This document shows positions 1 through 5,927 of a DNA stretch of 15,407 nt, piece by piece (the stretch's first letter is position 1; each line of letters begins with the position of its first letter). The notes below the pieces were generated by a model that was not told the DNA's origin, searched no databases, and worked only from the letters and a program-made list of their open reading frames with translations. Both the position numbers and the translations under genes were made by a program. Origin of the DNA: UBA1046 sp050945515 (GTDB lineage Bacteria > Bacillota > Clostridia > Saccharofermentanales > DTU023); contig JBMNTB010000035.1 of NCBI GenBank assembly GCA_050945515.1, positions 1 to 15,407 of the forward strand, written 5' to 3'.

Positions 1-78
1 GATAAACTCCTAAGACTTGTCTTAGAACCTTCTTTGGTAGACTATGTCAAACAAGAGATTTTAGCTGCTGGGTTTTAG
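1..78 (+). CDS. 3' end of an unidentified protein (cut by window start)
   Basis: Frame 1 is open from the first base to a TAG at 76-78 and reads 25 residues ending LVDYVKQEILAAGF. The codon use and hydrophobic/charged alternation look like a real C-terminal helix, but the fragment is too short to assign a family. The stop codon sits at the edge of the first copy of the non-coding repeat that recurs at 1622 and 4262. This is a reading-frame argument only; no start is visible. Confidence 0.45.
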   Translation, partial: DKLLRLVLEPSLVDYVKQEILAAGF

Positions 79-261
79 ACTTGTTTCGCGGGCATTCTTA
101 CGTGATGTATCACGGTTAAACTGCAATCTCCTTCTGTACAATGTTAATTCAATCAGGCTGCAGCCCGATTGAAATTTTTGCGTAATTGGACTTTTTTAAA
201 ATACGGCAGCCTGTGGCAAGACCAAAAAAGAAGGAACTGAACTGGCTGCGAATTCTAGCCA
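72..261. repeat. Intergenic repeat, copy 1
   Basis: This stretch matches blocks of copy 2 (1731-1975) in the same order: a TTTTAGAC/TTCGCGGGCA segment, a GTGAT-N2-ATCAC palindrome, an AAATTTTTGCG segment followed by TGGA, a TTTTTTAAAATACGRCAGCC segment, GTGGCAAGA, AAAAAAGAAGGA, and finally a CTGCGAATTC motif. Spacing between the blocks differs from copy 2. No reading frame spans it. It lies downstream of the minus-strand ATPase at 332. The nature of the repeat (mobile, or left by segmental duplication) is not evident. Confidence 0.7.
101..114. promoter_or_regulatory. Palindrome CGTGAT-GT-ATCACG in repeat copy 1
   Basis: Perfect 6-bp arms around a 2-nt centre. The equivalent site in copy 2 has the centre changed (AC) and one extra pair in the arms, so the symmetry is kept while sequence drifts. 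It could be a protein binding site; copy 3 has lost it by deletion. Confidence 0.45.
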
Positions 262-275
262 ATTGAAAACGAAAG

Positions 276-292
276 CGTGACCATTTGTCACG
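276..292. repeat. Inverted repeat CGTGAC-N5-GTCACG
   Basis: Six-bp perfect arms with a 5-nt loop, about 40 bp beyond the stop codon of the minus-strand ATPase. It could help end that transcript, but there is no T run, so it is not called as a terminator. Just beside it (305-335) three degenerate 11-bp units starting GTTGGCT/GTTGACT follow each other. Confidence 0.35.
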
Positions 293-331
293 GAATCGTC
301 TAGAGTTGGCTAAGGGTTGGCTGATGGTTGA

Positions 332-1621
332 CTATAGATCCAAACTGTTTGACTTCAGTAAAAAATCAAATAGATTGATTATCATAACTCCTTCTTCATT
401 TCTCCACAGAGGTGAATTGCCTGCTACAACGATTATTTTTTTGAACGAGTCGGGAATATGAATTAAGGATGCTTGTTCTCGTTGCATTTTTTCCCGATTC
501 GGAAGGGCATAAGCAGACTGGATATAGTAACGCCTGTTGCCTAAATTCACTACAAAATCAACTTCTAACTGCTTTCGCATACTGCGGCCGTTTTCAGAAA
601 CATTGACTTCTACTATGCCAACATCTACCTGATATCCTCTAAAAACGAGTTCGTTATAGATTATGTTTTCCATGATATGAGTTTCCTCATATTGTCTGAA
701 ATTGAGAAGGGCATTTCTTAAACCGATATCGCTGTAATAATATTTTGCAGGTGTACTAATATATTTTCTGCCTTTAACATCATAGCGCTCAGCTTTTCGC
801 AAAATAAAAGATTCCTGTAAATAATTCAAATAGCTGCCGATTGTCGGCACGGATATGCCTTTTAGCCCGGAACTTGTAAAAGTATCTGAAATCCTTTTGG
901 GATTTGTCAGGGAGCCTATCGCAGATGCGGTAAATTTCATCAATGACTCCATAGCAGCTGTGTCTCGTATTGAATATCTCTCTTGAATATCTTTAATATA
1001 AATCTCCTGATTAAGATAGTTGAGATACCTCACTTTGTCTGCATCATTTTTTTCCTTGAGAATATGTGGCAACCCTCCATACACGGAGTATTCCCGCCAG
1101 GCGTCTACTCGATCTTTGCCGGATGCAGGAAAAAATTCGGAAAAGCTTAAGGGGCTAATGTGTATTTCGTCCCCTCTGCCACGAAACTCCGTGAGAACAT
1201 CGGATGATAGAAATTTCGAATTACTTCCAGTAATATAAACATCTACATTTTCTTTCCGAAGAAGACCGTTTAAAATACCATATAAGCGAATGGGCAATTC
1301 GCGATTTTTTGTTTCGTCTTTGGCAATAGCATATTGAGCCTCATCAATAAAAACATAATATTGCTTATCTCTATTAACCAAATGCGAGAGGATATATTCA
1401 TGCAATCGAATAGGATCGCAATACTCCCGATGTTCCTCGTCGTCCAAAGAGATTCTAATAATTTGCTCATCCTGTACACCGGAATTCAGAAGATATCCAT
1501 AAAATAATTTGAATAGCAAAAACGATTTGCCTGATCTCCGTATGCCGGTAATTATCTTAATCATACCGTTGTGCATACGAGAGATCAGTCTGTTAAGATA
1601 AACATTTCGCTCGATAATCAT
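332..1621 (-). CDS. AAA-family ATPase with DUF4143 C-terminal domain (ATPase 1)
   Basis: A 429-residue protein of the AAA_14/DUF4143 type, common in accessory regions of anaerobes; its cellular role is not established. Visible motifs: Walker A GIRRSGKS (residues 26-33), Walker B YYVFIDEAQ (88-96), a sensor-like YITGSNS (129-135), and a TEFRGRG arginine segment (144-150). The C-terminal half (from about residue 205) carries the DUF4143-type segments YYYSDIGLRNA and ENIIYNELVFRGYQVDVG, the latter resembling a nuclease-like fold core with conserved acidic residues (QLEVDFVV). The ATG at 1619-1621 is preceded by an AGGAATG element. It is transcribed away from the TA pair at 2021, from a promoter in the shared repeat. 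It is roughly half identical to the ATPase at 2978, so the two are old paralogues. No frameshift is seen. Family assignment is firm, function unknown. Confidence 0.9.
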   Translation of the reverse strand: MIIERNVYLNRLISRMHNGMIKIITGIRRSGKSFLLFKLFYGYLLNSGVQDEQIIRISLDDEEHREYCDPIRLHEYILSHLVNRDKQYYVFIDEAQYAIAKDETKNRELPIRLYGILNGLLRKENVDVYITGSNSKFLSSDVLTEFRGRGDEIHISPLSFSEFFPASGKDRVDAWREYSVYGGLPHILKEKNDADKVRYLNYLNQEIYIKDIQERYSIRDTAAMESLMKFTASAIGSLTNPKRISDTFTSSGLKGISVPTIGSYLNYLQESFILRKAERYDVKGRKYISTPAKYYYSDIGLRNALLNFRQYEETHIMENIIYNELVFRGYQVDVGIVEVNVSENGRSMRKQLEVDFVVNLGNRRYYIQSAYALPNREKMQREQASLIHIPDSFKKIIVVAGNSPLWRNEEGVMIINLFDFLLKSNSLDL

Positions 1622-1654
1622 AACTCATTCCTAACTCATTTCTATTTTAAATTT

Positions 1655-1669
1655 TTGCGTATTTCGCAA
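1655..1669. promoter_or_regulatory. Dyad TTGCG-N5-CGCAA in the ATPase 1 leader
   Basis: Read on the minus strand the site is TTGCG-AAATA-CGCAA followed by AAAATTT. It starts about 7 nt after the predicted transcription start of ATPase 1. Repeat copy 3 keeps the same arms with a different centre (4294-4308), which supports selection on the arms or recent descent. A related dyad sits in the same place in front of ATPase 2. Inferred operator. Confidence 0.45.
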
Positions 1670-1682
1670 TAATTTCAAATAC

Positions 1683-1711
1683 ACTATACTTGGAAAATGA
1701 GATTTGTTCAA
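1683..1711 (-). promoter_or_regulatory. Predicted promoter of ATPase 1
   Basis: On the minus strand TTGAAC (1706-1711) and TATAGT (1683-1688) are separated by 17 bp, a good sigma-70-type match. The ATPase 1 start codon is about 55 nt downstream. A decayed copy of the same promoter (GTGAAC, 17 bp, CATAGT) persists in repeat copy 3 at 4322-4350. Confidence 0.55.
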
Positions 1712-1772
1712 CTTATCGATTTCCGCCGCTGACTTTTAGACTTTCTGGTTTTTAGGCTTCGCGGGCAATTTT

Positions 1773-1788
1773 GCGTGATACATCACGC
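1773..1788. promoter_or_regulatory. Palindrome GCGTGAT-AC-ATCACGC in repeat copy 2
   Basis: Perfect 7-bp arms around a 2-nt centre. It is the counterpart of the site at 101-114 and lies midway between the divergent ATPase 1 and TA promoters, so a shared regulator could act here. Function is inferred from symmetry and conservation only. Confidence 0.45.
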
Positions 1789-1790
1789 TT

Positions 1791-1810
1791 ATGTCTAGGA
1801 TTCCAGACAT
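1791..1810. repeat. Stem-loop ATGTCT...AGACAT in copy 2
   Basis: Six perfect base pairs close a short loop. The copy 3 counterpart (4353-4372) has changed in the loop but keeps the stem and gains a seventh pair. Both are followed by AAAAAATAAGATC. It may be a weak terminator or RNA structure in the leader between the divergent genes. Confidence 0.4.
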
Positions 1811-1955
1811 AAAAAATAAGATCGCTTCAGCGGCATTTATTTATTAGGCTACGGGCATCTATTTTAAATTTTTGCGCGACTGGATCATTTTTTAAAATAC
1901 GACAGCCTGTGGCAAGAGCAAAAAAGAAGGAGCCTCCCTCTCCCTCTCCCGATTG

Positions 1956-1998
1956 CTGCAAATTCGCAGTTGAATTTTACAGCAGTTTTATATATTTT
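1956..1998 (+). promoter_or_regulatory. Candidate TA promoter with adjoining CTGC-N6-GCAG dyad
   Basis: TTGAAT (1970-1975) and TATTTT (1993-1998) are 17 bp apart, a moderate promoter match ahead of the antitoxin. Directly against the -35 lies CTGCAAATTCGCAG (1956-1969), a dyad resembling the TGCG/GAATTC sites at the ATPase genes. Antitoxins of the Phd/YefM family normally repress their own promoter, so this is the likely autoregulatory site, though the dyad assignment is inferred. Confidence 0.35.
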
Positions 1999-2020
1999 AT
2001 ACGTGAAGGAGTTGATAGTT

Positions 2021-2275
2021 ATGCCAAACATTAAACCCATTTCCGATCTCCGCAATTATACCGAAGTGCTGCGCGATGTAGCTGTAGGTGCTCCCGTCTT
2101 TCTAACTAAGAACGGGCGCGGCAAGTACGCCATTGTAGATATTCACGACTACGAAAAAACACAGGCAACCATTAAGCTAATGAATGAACTTGCTAAGGGG
2201 CGTAAGTCCGGCGAGGAAAAAGGATGGTTGACTTTAGAGGCCGTAGAAGAACATCTCGGAATCGTGCATGAATAA
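2021..2275 (+). CDS. Type II antitoxin, Phd/YefM family
   Basis: The 84-residue product starts MPNIKPISDLRNY, the classic Phd/YefM opening (I-x-P-x-S-D-L-R), followed by PVFLTKNGRGKYAIVDIHDYE (residues about 26-46) typical of the DNA-binding N-terminal fold. The C-terminal part is charged and would wrap the toxin. An in-frame ATG exists at 1970, but the ATG at 2021 is chosen because GAAGGAG stands 9 nt before it and the family begins here. It overlaps the toxin gene by 8 bp, showing translational coupling. By family knowledge it neutralises the toxin and represses the operon. Confidence 0.9.
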   Translation: MPNIKPISDLRNYTEVLRDVAVGAPVFLTKNGRGKYAIVDIHDYEKTQATIKLMNELAKGRKSGEEKGWLTLEAVEEHLGIVHE

Positions 2276-2594
2276 TCTGCATTTATCTCCACAGGCAGAG
2301 GAAGACCTTTATGAGAGCAAAACTTATATTGAGGAAGATTTAGAGAGTCCACAGGCTGCGCTCTCCACAATTGCGAAAATCACAAAAACCATCCGCAGAT
2401 TGCGGGAACACGCACTGATTGGCGCATCCCTTTCAGCCATTGCTAATATCGAAAGCGATTACCGCTACCTTGTCAGCGGCAACTTTCTTGTCTTTTATCG
2501 AGTTGTTGATAAGGACATTTTCATTGATCGTGTACTTTATGGCCGCAGAGACTATCTGCGTATCCTATTCACAGATGAAACTGAGGACGCATAA
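2268..2594 (+). CDS. Type II toxin, ParE/RelE superfamily
   Basis: The 108-residue product has the ParE/RelE layout: N-terminal LSPQAEEDLYESKTYIEE helix with the conserved A-x-x-D-L, a central charged helical pair, then SDYRYLVSGNFLVFYRV (about residues 64-80), and the terminal IDRVLYGRRDYLRILF, a strong family signature. ParE-type members poison DNA gyrase and RelE-type members cut mRNA; the sequence favours the ParE side but the target cannot be fixed by eye. It overlaps the antitoxin gene by 8 bp. A truncated relative sits at 4445-4556. The frame is intact and of normal length, so the locus should be functional. Confidence 0.88.
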   Translation: MNNLHLSPQAEEDLYESKTYIEEDLESPQAALSTIAKITKTIRRLREHALIGASLSAIANIESDYRYLVSGNFLVFYRVVDKDIFIDRVLYGRRDYLRILFTDETEDA

Positions 2595-2862
2595 AGTCCC
2601 GAACTCAGAAGCACCGACAGAGGCACTTACTGAAGTGTCTACTGAGGCGCGACAGAGCCTACACCGATTTCCTATGCCGAAATCCCTTAATTTCAAGTGG
2701 TTTTGAACCTCATGCCCTATTAAGCAACTCGCGCCGTGAGTCTATCCGAGATGGTTTTTATTGTTTTGTTAGTCGCCGCGAATTGCCTCAAAAGTAATTT
2801 TGCTTTATGAGCAAATGCTTGCTTGTCCTGTTTTGGGGAAAATAAAAATAATATAGTGAAGA
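2595..2862. other. Intergenic stretch between the TA pair and the ATPase 2 promoter
   Basis: No convincing gene. Just after the toxin stop the +2 frame can be read as APTEALTEVSTEARQSLHRF up to about 2706, a low-complexity Thr/Glu run which may be the tail of a lost gene, but it has no start of its own. The rest is AT-rich spacer. Confidence 0.35.
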
Positions 2863-2885
2863 AAAGTGCGGAATTCTGCAAAAAT
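2863..2885. repeat. 23-bp direct repeat, upstream copy (ATPase 2 control region)
   Basis: Identical over 23 bp to 2936-2958. The core TGCGGAATTCTGCA (2867-2880) is a near-perfect dyad around GAATTC with one mismatched position per arm, followed by AAAAT. It lies directly upstream of the -35 element. Confidence 0.75.
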
Positions 2886-2895
2886 ATTTTCTGGA

Positions 2896-2924
2896 TTGCA
2901 ATTTGACTTTGCCCGGCATATAAT
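2896..2924 (+). promoter_or_regulatory. Predicted promoter of ATPase 2
   Basis: TTGCAA (2896-2901) and a perfect TATAAT (2919-2924) are spaced by 17 bp. The promoter lies between the two 23-bp repeats; the start of transcription should fall near 2931, so the second repeat begins about 5 nt into the transcript. Confidence 0.6.
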
Positions 2925-2935
2925 TCCAGTGAATG

Positions 2936-2958
2936 AAAGTGCGGAATTCTGCAAAAAT
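2936..2958. repeat. 23-bp direct repeat, downstream copy (ATPase 2 control region)
   Basis: Second identical copy, 73 bp after the first (close to seven helical turns), which puts both sites on the same face of the DNA across the promoter. Its dyad is at 2940-2953. The placement just after the transcription start mirrors the TTGCG-N5-CGCAA dyad in front of ATPase 1. Confidence 0.75.
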
Positions 2959-2977
2959 CCGAAACAGGAGAAAGGGT

Positions 2978-4231
2978 ATGGAGATTCGCAGGGATATTTA
3001 TCTCAATCAGCTGATATCAAAGAAGCACAACAAGCTAATCAAAGTGATTACCGGAATACGAAGATGTGGGAAATCCTATCTTCTCTCCAAGTTGTTTCGT
3101 GATCACCTTACATCTGTAGGGATCCCGGATGACCATATTATTGAAATGGCATTTGATTTATATGAAAACAAATCATATAGTGACCCGGAATTGTTTTTTC
3201 CATATCTCAAGAGCCAAATCAAAGATGAAGAAATGCATTATGTGCTTTTGGACGAGGTGCAGCTATTAGGAGATTTTGAATTCGTCCTCAACAGCCTGGC
3301 TCGAATGCAAAATGTAGATGTCTATGTTACAGGCAGCAATGCCAAGTTCCTTTCTAAAGATATCATTACCGAGTTCCGCGGACGCGGCAACGAAGTTCAT
3401 ATGTATCCGCTCACTTTTGCCGAGTTTATGAGTGTTTATCCCGGCGATACAAATTCGGGCTGGAGAGAATATGTACTTTATGGCGGGATTCCGTTGGTTT
3501 TGCAATTTGACACTTCCGACCAAAAGATTGATTTTCTTAAGAGTTTATTTGAAGAGACATATATATCCGATATTGTTGGCAGGCATAATGTCAGAAATAA
3601 GTCGGAATTGGAGGAACTGCTGAATATCATTTCGTCGGCTATCGGTTCTTTGACAAATCCCAGCAAGCTTTCTGCGACATTTAAGAGTGTAAAAAATAAA
3701 ACAATCAGCCAGAATACTATAAAAAAATATATTGAGTATTTTGAAGATTCGTTTTTGATTGACAGCGCGCAAAGGTACGATGTTAAAGGGAAAAGGTATA
3801 TCAACACTCCATTGAAGTACTACTTTACGGATTTAGGACTGCGAAATGCGAGACTGAATTTTAGACAGGTGGAAGAAACTCATGCGATGGAGAACATTAT
3901 ATTTAATGAACTGAAGGTACGCGGATATGATGTCGATGTGGGTGTTGTGACTTCAAATGAAGTCGACAAAAGCGGCAAGAAAATACGCAAGCAGCTGGAG
4001 ATTGATTTTGTTTGCAATAAAGGCTCCAAAAGATACTATATTCAATCTGCTCTACGTCTATCTGACAAAGCAAAAAAAGAACAAGAACAGCGCTCATTGC
4101 TTATGACCCAAGATGCTTTCAAAAAAATTATCATCACAAAAGATGCGCTGGCTCCGTTATATAACGAAGATGGTGTATTGGTAATGAGCATCTTCGATTT
4201 TCTGTTGAATGAGAATAGCCTCGAAGTTTAA
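2978..4231 (+). CDS. AAA-family ATPase with DUF4143 C-terminal domain (ATPase 2)
   Basis: A 417-residue paralogue of the minus-strand ATPase at 332. Motifs: Walker A GIRRCGKS (26-33), Walker B HYVLLDEVQ (87-95), VYVTGSN sensor-like strand (115-121), TEFRGRG (131-137), and in the C-terminal DUF4143 part YYFTDLGLRNA, ENIIFNELKVRGYDVDVG and QLEIDFVCN. The ATG at 2978 is chosen over an in-frame ATG at 2933 because AGGAGAAAGG stands 3 to 12 nt before it, the protein then aligns with ATPase 1 from residue 1, and the extra 15 codons would be translated from the 23-bp repeat. It has its own promoter. Downstream lie repeat copy 3 and a decayed toxin. The biological role of this family is unknown; its frequent company with TA genes is seen here too. 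Confidence 0.9.
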   Translation: MEIRRDIYLNQLISKKHNKLIKVITGIRRCGKSYLLSKLFRDHLTSVGIPDDHIIEMAFDLYENKSYSDPELFFPYLKSQIKDEEMHYVLLDEVQLLGDFEFVLNSLARMQNVDVYVTGSNAKFLSKDIITEFRGRGNEVHMYPLTFAEFMSVYPGDTNSGWREYVLYGGIPLVLQFDTSDQKIDFLKSLFEETYISDIVGRHNVRNKSELEELLNIISSAIGSLTNPSKLSATFKSVKNKTISQNTIKKYIEYFEDSFLIDSAQRYDVKGKRYINTPLKYYFTDLGLRNARLNFRQVEETHAMENIIFNELKVRGYDVDVGVVTSNEVDKSGKKIRKQLEIDFVCNKGSKRYYIQSALRLSDKAKKEQEQRSLLMTQDAFKKIIITKDALAPLYNEDGVLVMSIFDFLLNENSLEV

Positions 4232-4261
4232 CAACATAAAACAGAGAAACATTAACTTCCA

Positions 4262-4446
4262 CATTCATTCCTAGTTCATCCTATTTTAAATTTTTGCGCA
4301 ATTCGCAATAATTTCAAATAAACTATGCTTGGGAAATGAGATTTGTTCACTTATGTCTAGGATTTTAGACATAAAAAATAAGATCACTTCAGCAACATTT
4401 GTTTATTAGGCGACGGGCATCTATTTTAATTTTTTGCGTAATTGGA
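4262..4446. repeat. Intergenic repeat, copy 3 (with internal deletion)
   Basis: Starts with homology exactly at the base equivalent to the first base upstream of the ATPase 1 start codon (1622), so it is the old leader of another minus-strand ATPase gene now missing. It retains the dyad (4294-4308), a weakened promoter (4322-4350) and the stem-loop (4353-4372), lacks about 77 bp present in copy 2, and ends at TTGCGTAATTGGATC, where it joins directly to a truncated toxin gene. Confidence 0.8.
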
Positions 4447-4556
4447 TCTATTTGAGATCAAAACTTATATTGAGAAGGATTTGGAAAATCCACAAGCTGC
4501 GCTCGCCACAATTGCGAAAATCACAAAAACCATCCGCGGATTGCGTCAGCGCGCAC
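4445..4556 (+). pseudogene. ParE/RelE toxin remnant (N-terminal part only)
   Basis: Reads DLFEIKTYIEKDLENPQ and on through LATIAKITKTIRGLRQRAL, nearly identical to residues 13 to about 51 of the intact toxin at 2268 (EDLYESKTYIEEDLESPQ onward). The first dozen codons, the whole antitoxin gene and everything after the RAL codons are gone. Homology stops near 4556, inside the 3' end of the oppositely oriented deacetylase gene. Non-functional by any reading; it shows that a second TA copy existed. Confidence 0.85.
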
Positions 4557-5802
4557 TATTATATTTCTTGCCCGCCTGCATCTTGATACCTTTAATGCGC
4601 ATCAACTCCGAGACTGTAACCAGCTTATATCCTCGCCTATGCAATTCCGGCAGAGCATCAATAAAGCCGGAAACAGATGTGGAATGCAGGTCATGGAGTA
4701 AAACAATGCTGCCGTCGGAAGCCATACTCAAAACCTTATTTTTGACATAGCTGCGATTCTTGTTACGCCAATCTAGCGTATCCTTATTCCAGATAATCAC
4801 GGGCCGTCCGGCCAGCTTTAAGACAGTTTTATTCAAAGCTCCCCCGGGCGGTCGCATCAACGTTGGCTTTGCGCCGGTGCGTTTGATTACAGCTTGATCT
4901 GTGCGATTAAGCTCATCCCGAATCTGAGACGCAGTGAGTTTGCGCATATTCTTATGCGTATAGCTGTGATTGCCAATCTCATGACCGGCTTTGAAGGCCC
5001 GTGTTGTGAGGTGTCCATTAGACCCGTCCACCAGACTGCCAACCACAAAAAATGTCACCTTATCACCATTTTTTGCTAAAGCATCAAGGAGTCTCTTGGT
5101 ATGTTTGGACGGTCCGTCATCAAAGGTAAAGGCGATATATTTAACGCCCTTTTTCGGCTTCTCCGGGGCCGGCTCCGAGGCCTGCGTTGCTGCTTCGGTA
5201 GCTTCAGTTGCGGAGGCTTCCGCACTGGTTTCGCTATCAGGAGTACTCGTCAGCGCTTCCGTTGTCTCGCCGTCAGACTGTGTGGTTGTTGCTTCTTCAG
5301 CCGCTGTTTCTATTAACTCGGCAGCAGACGTTTCCTCAGTCACAGTCGGTGTCTCAGTTGGCTTCGCAGTGGGTTTAGGGGTTGGTTTGGATGTCGGCTT
5401 CGGAGTTGGTTTGGATGTCGGCTTCGGAGTTGGTTTGGGCGTCGGATTCGGGGTTGGCTTGGGTGTCGGCTTCGGGGTCGGAGTCGGTTTTTGTGTATAG
5501 TAGATCAGTGAATGCTCCGGTTCCTGAAAACCAGGCAACTGCATCTTCGCTACAAGTTTCGATTCCTCCGACGCTTGATTGGCGGGGGAGTTATCGCTGC
5601 TTTGAACTACAGGGGTCGTAGACTGTTCGCCATCTGCGGCATTGATATCCGCCTCAGCCGCTCCATTTGCACTCGCAGCAGGAGTATAAACCAGTTTAGC
5701 CTTAATTGCAGGTATTAACTCGCTTTCACTTAAAAGAAAAATTACAAGTAGAAAGGCAAGTAATGCTACTATAATTTTTATTCTGTTTTTGTCAGAACTC
5801 AT
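4546..5802 (-). CDS. Membrane-anchored polysaccharide deacetylase (NodB homology domain)
   Basis: A 418-residue cell-surface enzyme of carbohydrate esterase family 4, most likely removing N-acetyl groups from peptidoglycan or another surface glycan. An N-terminal hydrophobic segment (about 9-24) anchors or exports it; a Thr-Pro-Lys-Pro repeat (about 105-152) and an Ala/Thr/Glu-rich spacer (to about 213) form a stalk. The NodB domain follows: TFDDGP (D228 base, D229 metal ligand), HEIGNHSYTH (H279 and H283 metal ligands), RPPGG (317-321), DTLDW (341-345) and LLHD (H370). All expected catalytic residues are present, so it should be active. The start ATG is preceded by AAAGGG. Its final codons (SAR and stop) are read from the antisense of the toxin remnant, so its original C-terminus was probably altered, but this lies beyond the catalytic domain. 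Confidence 0.93.
   Translation of the reverse strand: MSSDKNRIKIIVALLAFLLVIFLLSESELIPAIKAKLVYTPAASANGAAEADINAADGEQSTTPVVQSSDNSPANQASEESKLVAKMQLPGFQEPEHSLIYYTQKPTPTPKPTPKPTPNPTPKPTPKPTSKPTPKPTSKPTPKPTAKPTETPTVTEETSAAELIETAAEEATTTQSDGETTEALTSTPDSETSAEASATEATEAATQASEPAPEKPKKGVKYIAFTFDDGPSKHTKRLLDALAKNGDKVTFFVVGSLVDGSNGHLTTRAFKAGHEIGNHSYTHKNMRKLTASQIRDELNRTDQAVIKRTGAKPTLMRPPGGALNKTVLKLAGRPVIIWNKDTLDWRNKNRSYVKNKVLSMASDGSIVLLHDLHSTSVSGFIDALPELHRRGYKLVTVSELMRIKGIKMQAGKKYNSAR
5347..5490 (-). repeat. Coding tandem repeat for the Thr-Pro-Lys-Pro stalk
   Basis: Short repeated units read on the minus strand as PTPKPTPKPT with occasional Ser, Asn or Ala replacing Pro. Such wall-spanning stalks are prone to length change by slippage. 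The repeat also keeps other frames open on both strands, which produces spurious Val/Gly-rich frames on the plus strand. Confidence 0.9.
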
Positions 5803-5850
5803 CAGGCCTGACCCTTTCTTCCCGAAACGGACTCAACAATACTACACTAA

Positions 5851-5879
5851 ATAATAAGCTATCGTTACTTGGGGGGCAA
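5851..5879 (-). promoter_or_regulatory. Predicted promoter of the deacetylase gene
   Basis: On the minus strand TTGCCC (5874-5879) and TATTAT (5851-5856) are 17 bp apart, with the start codon about 45 nt beyond. Moderate match, no competing candidate seen nearby. Confidence 0.4.
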
Positions 5880-5890
5880 TTACTGAATAG

Positions 5891-5927
5891 TTACTTTTTC
5901 GCCTTACTTTTCGCCTTACTTTTCGCC
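5891..5927. repeat. Three tandem 12-bp units TTACTTTTCGCC
   Basis: Units at 5891-5903 (one extra T), 5904-5915 and 5916-5927, immediately upstream of the deacetylase promoter on the minus strand. They could be repeated activator sites or simple slippage; no dyad symmetry is seen inside a unit. Confidence 0.7.

Larger units (their letters stand above)
1622..1975. repeat. Intergenic repeat, copy 2 (longest copy)
   Basis: This 350-bp stretch separates the divergent ATPase 1 and TA genes and has no gene. It contains, in order, the ATPase 1 leader and promoter, a GC palindrome (1773-1788), a stem-loop (1791-1810), an A/T-rich AAATTTTTGCG segment, and a TTTTTTAAAATACG segment. Bases 1622-1711 match 4262-4350 and 1788-1885 match 4350-4446 closely, while 1731-1975 matches copy 1. 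Compared with it, copy 3 lacks about 77 bp between two CTTAT pentamers (1712-1716 and 1788-1792), the expected result of a short-repeat deletion. Confidence 0.8.

Noticed and set aside
1970..2020. N-terminal extension of the Phd antitoxin from the ATG at 1970
   Set aside because: The 17 extra codons overlap the promoter region, and the strong ribosome binding site is directly before the ATG at 2021.
2933..2977. N-terminal extension of ATPase 2 from the ATG at 2933
   Set aside because: It would be translated from the 23-bp repeat and has no ribosome binding site; the paralogue alignment begins at the ATG at 2978.
3478..3807. Minus-strand hydrophobic frame inside ATPase 2
   Set aside because: Antisense shadow of a clearly conserved ATPase; no start signal and no domain.
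72..4446. Insertion sequence or transposon
   Set aside because: No transposase, no terminal inverted repeats and no target duplications could be identified around the three repeat copies.
5347..5490. CRISPR-like short regular repeat
   Set aside because: Units are contiguous with no unique spacers and are read as a proline-rich stalk in the coding frame.
4991..5500. Long plus-strand open frame rich in Val, Gly and Phe
   Set aside because: It is the antisense of the deacetylase Thr-Pro-Lys-Pro stalk; repeat composition keeps the frame open. No ribosome binding site or family resemblance.
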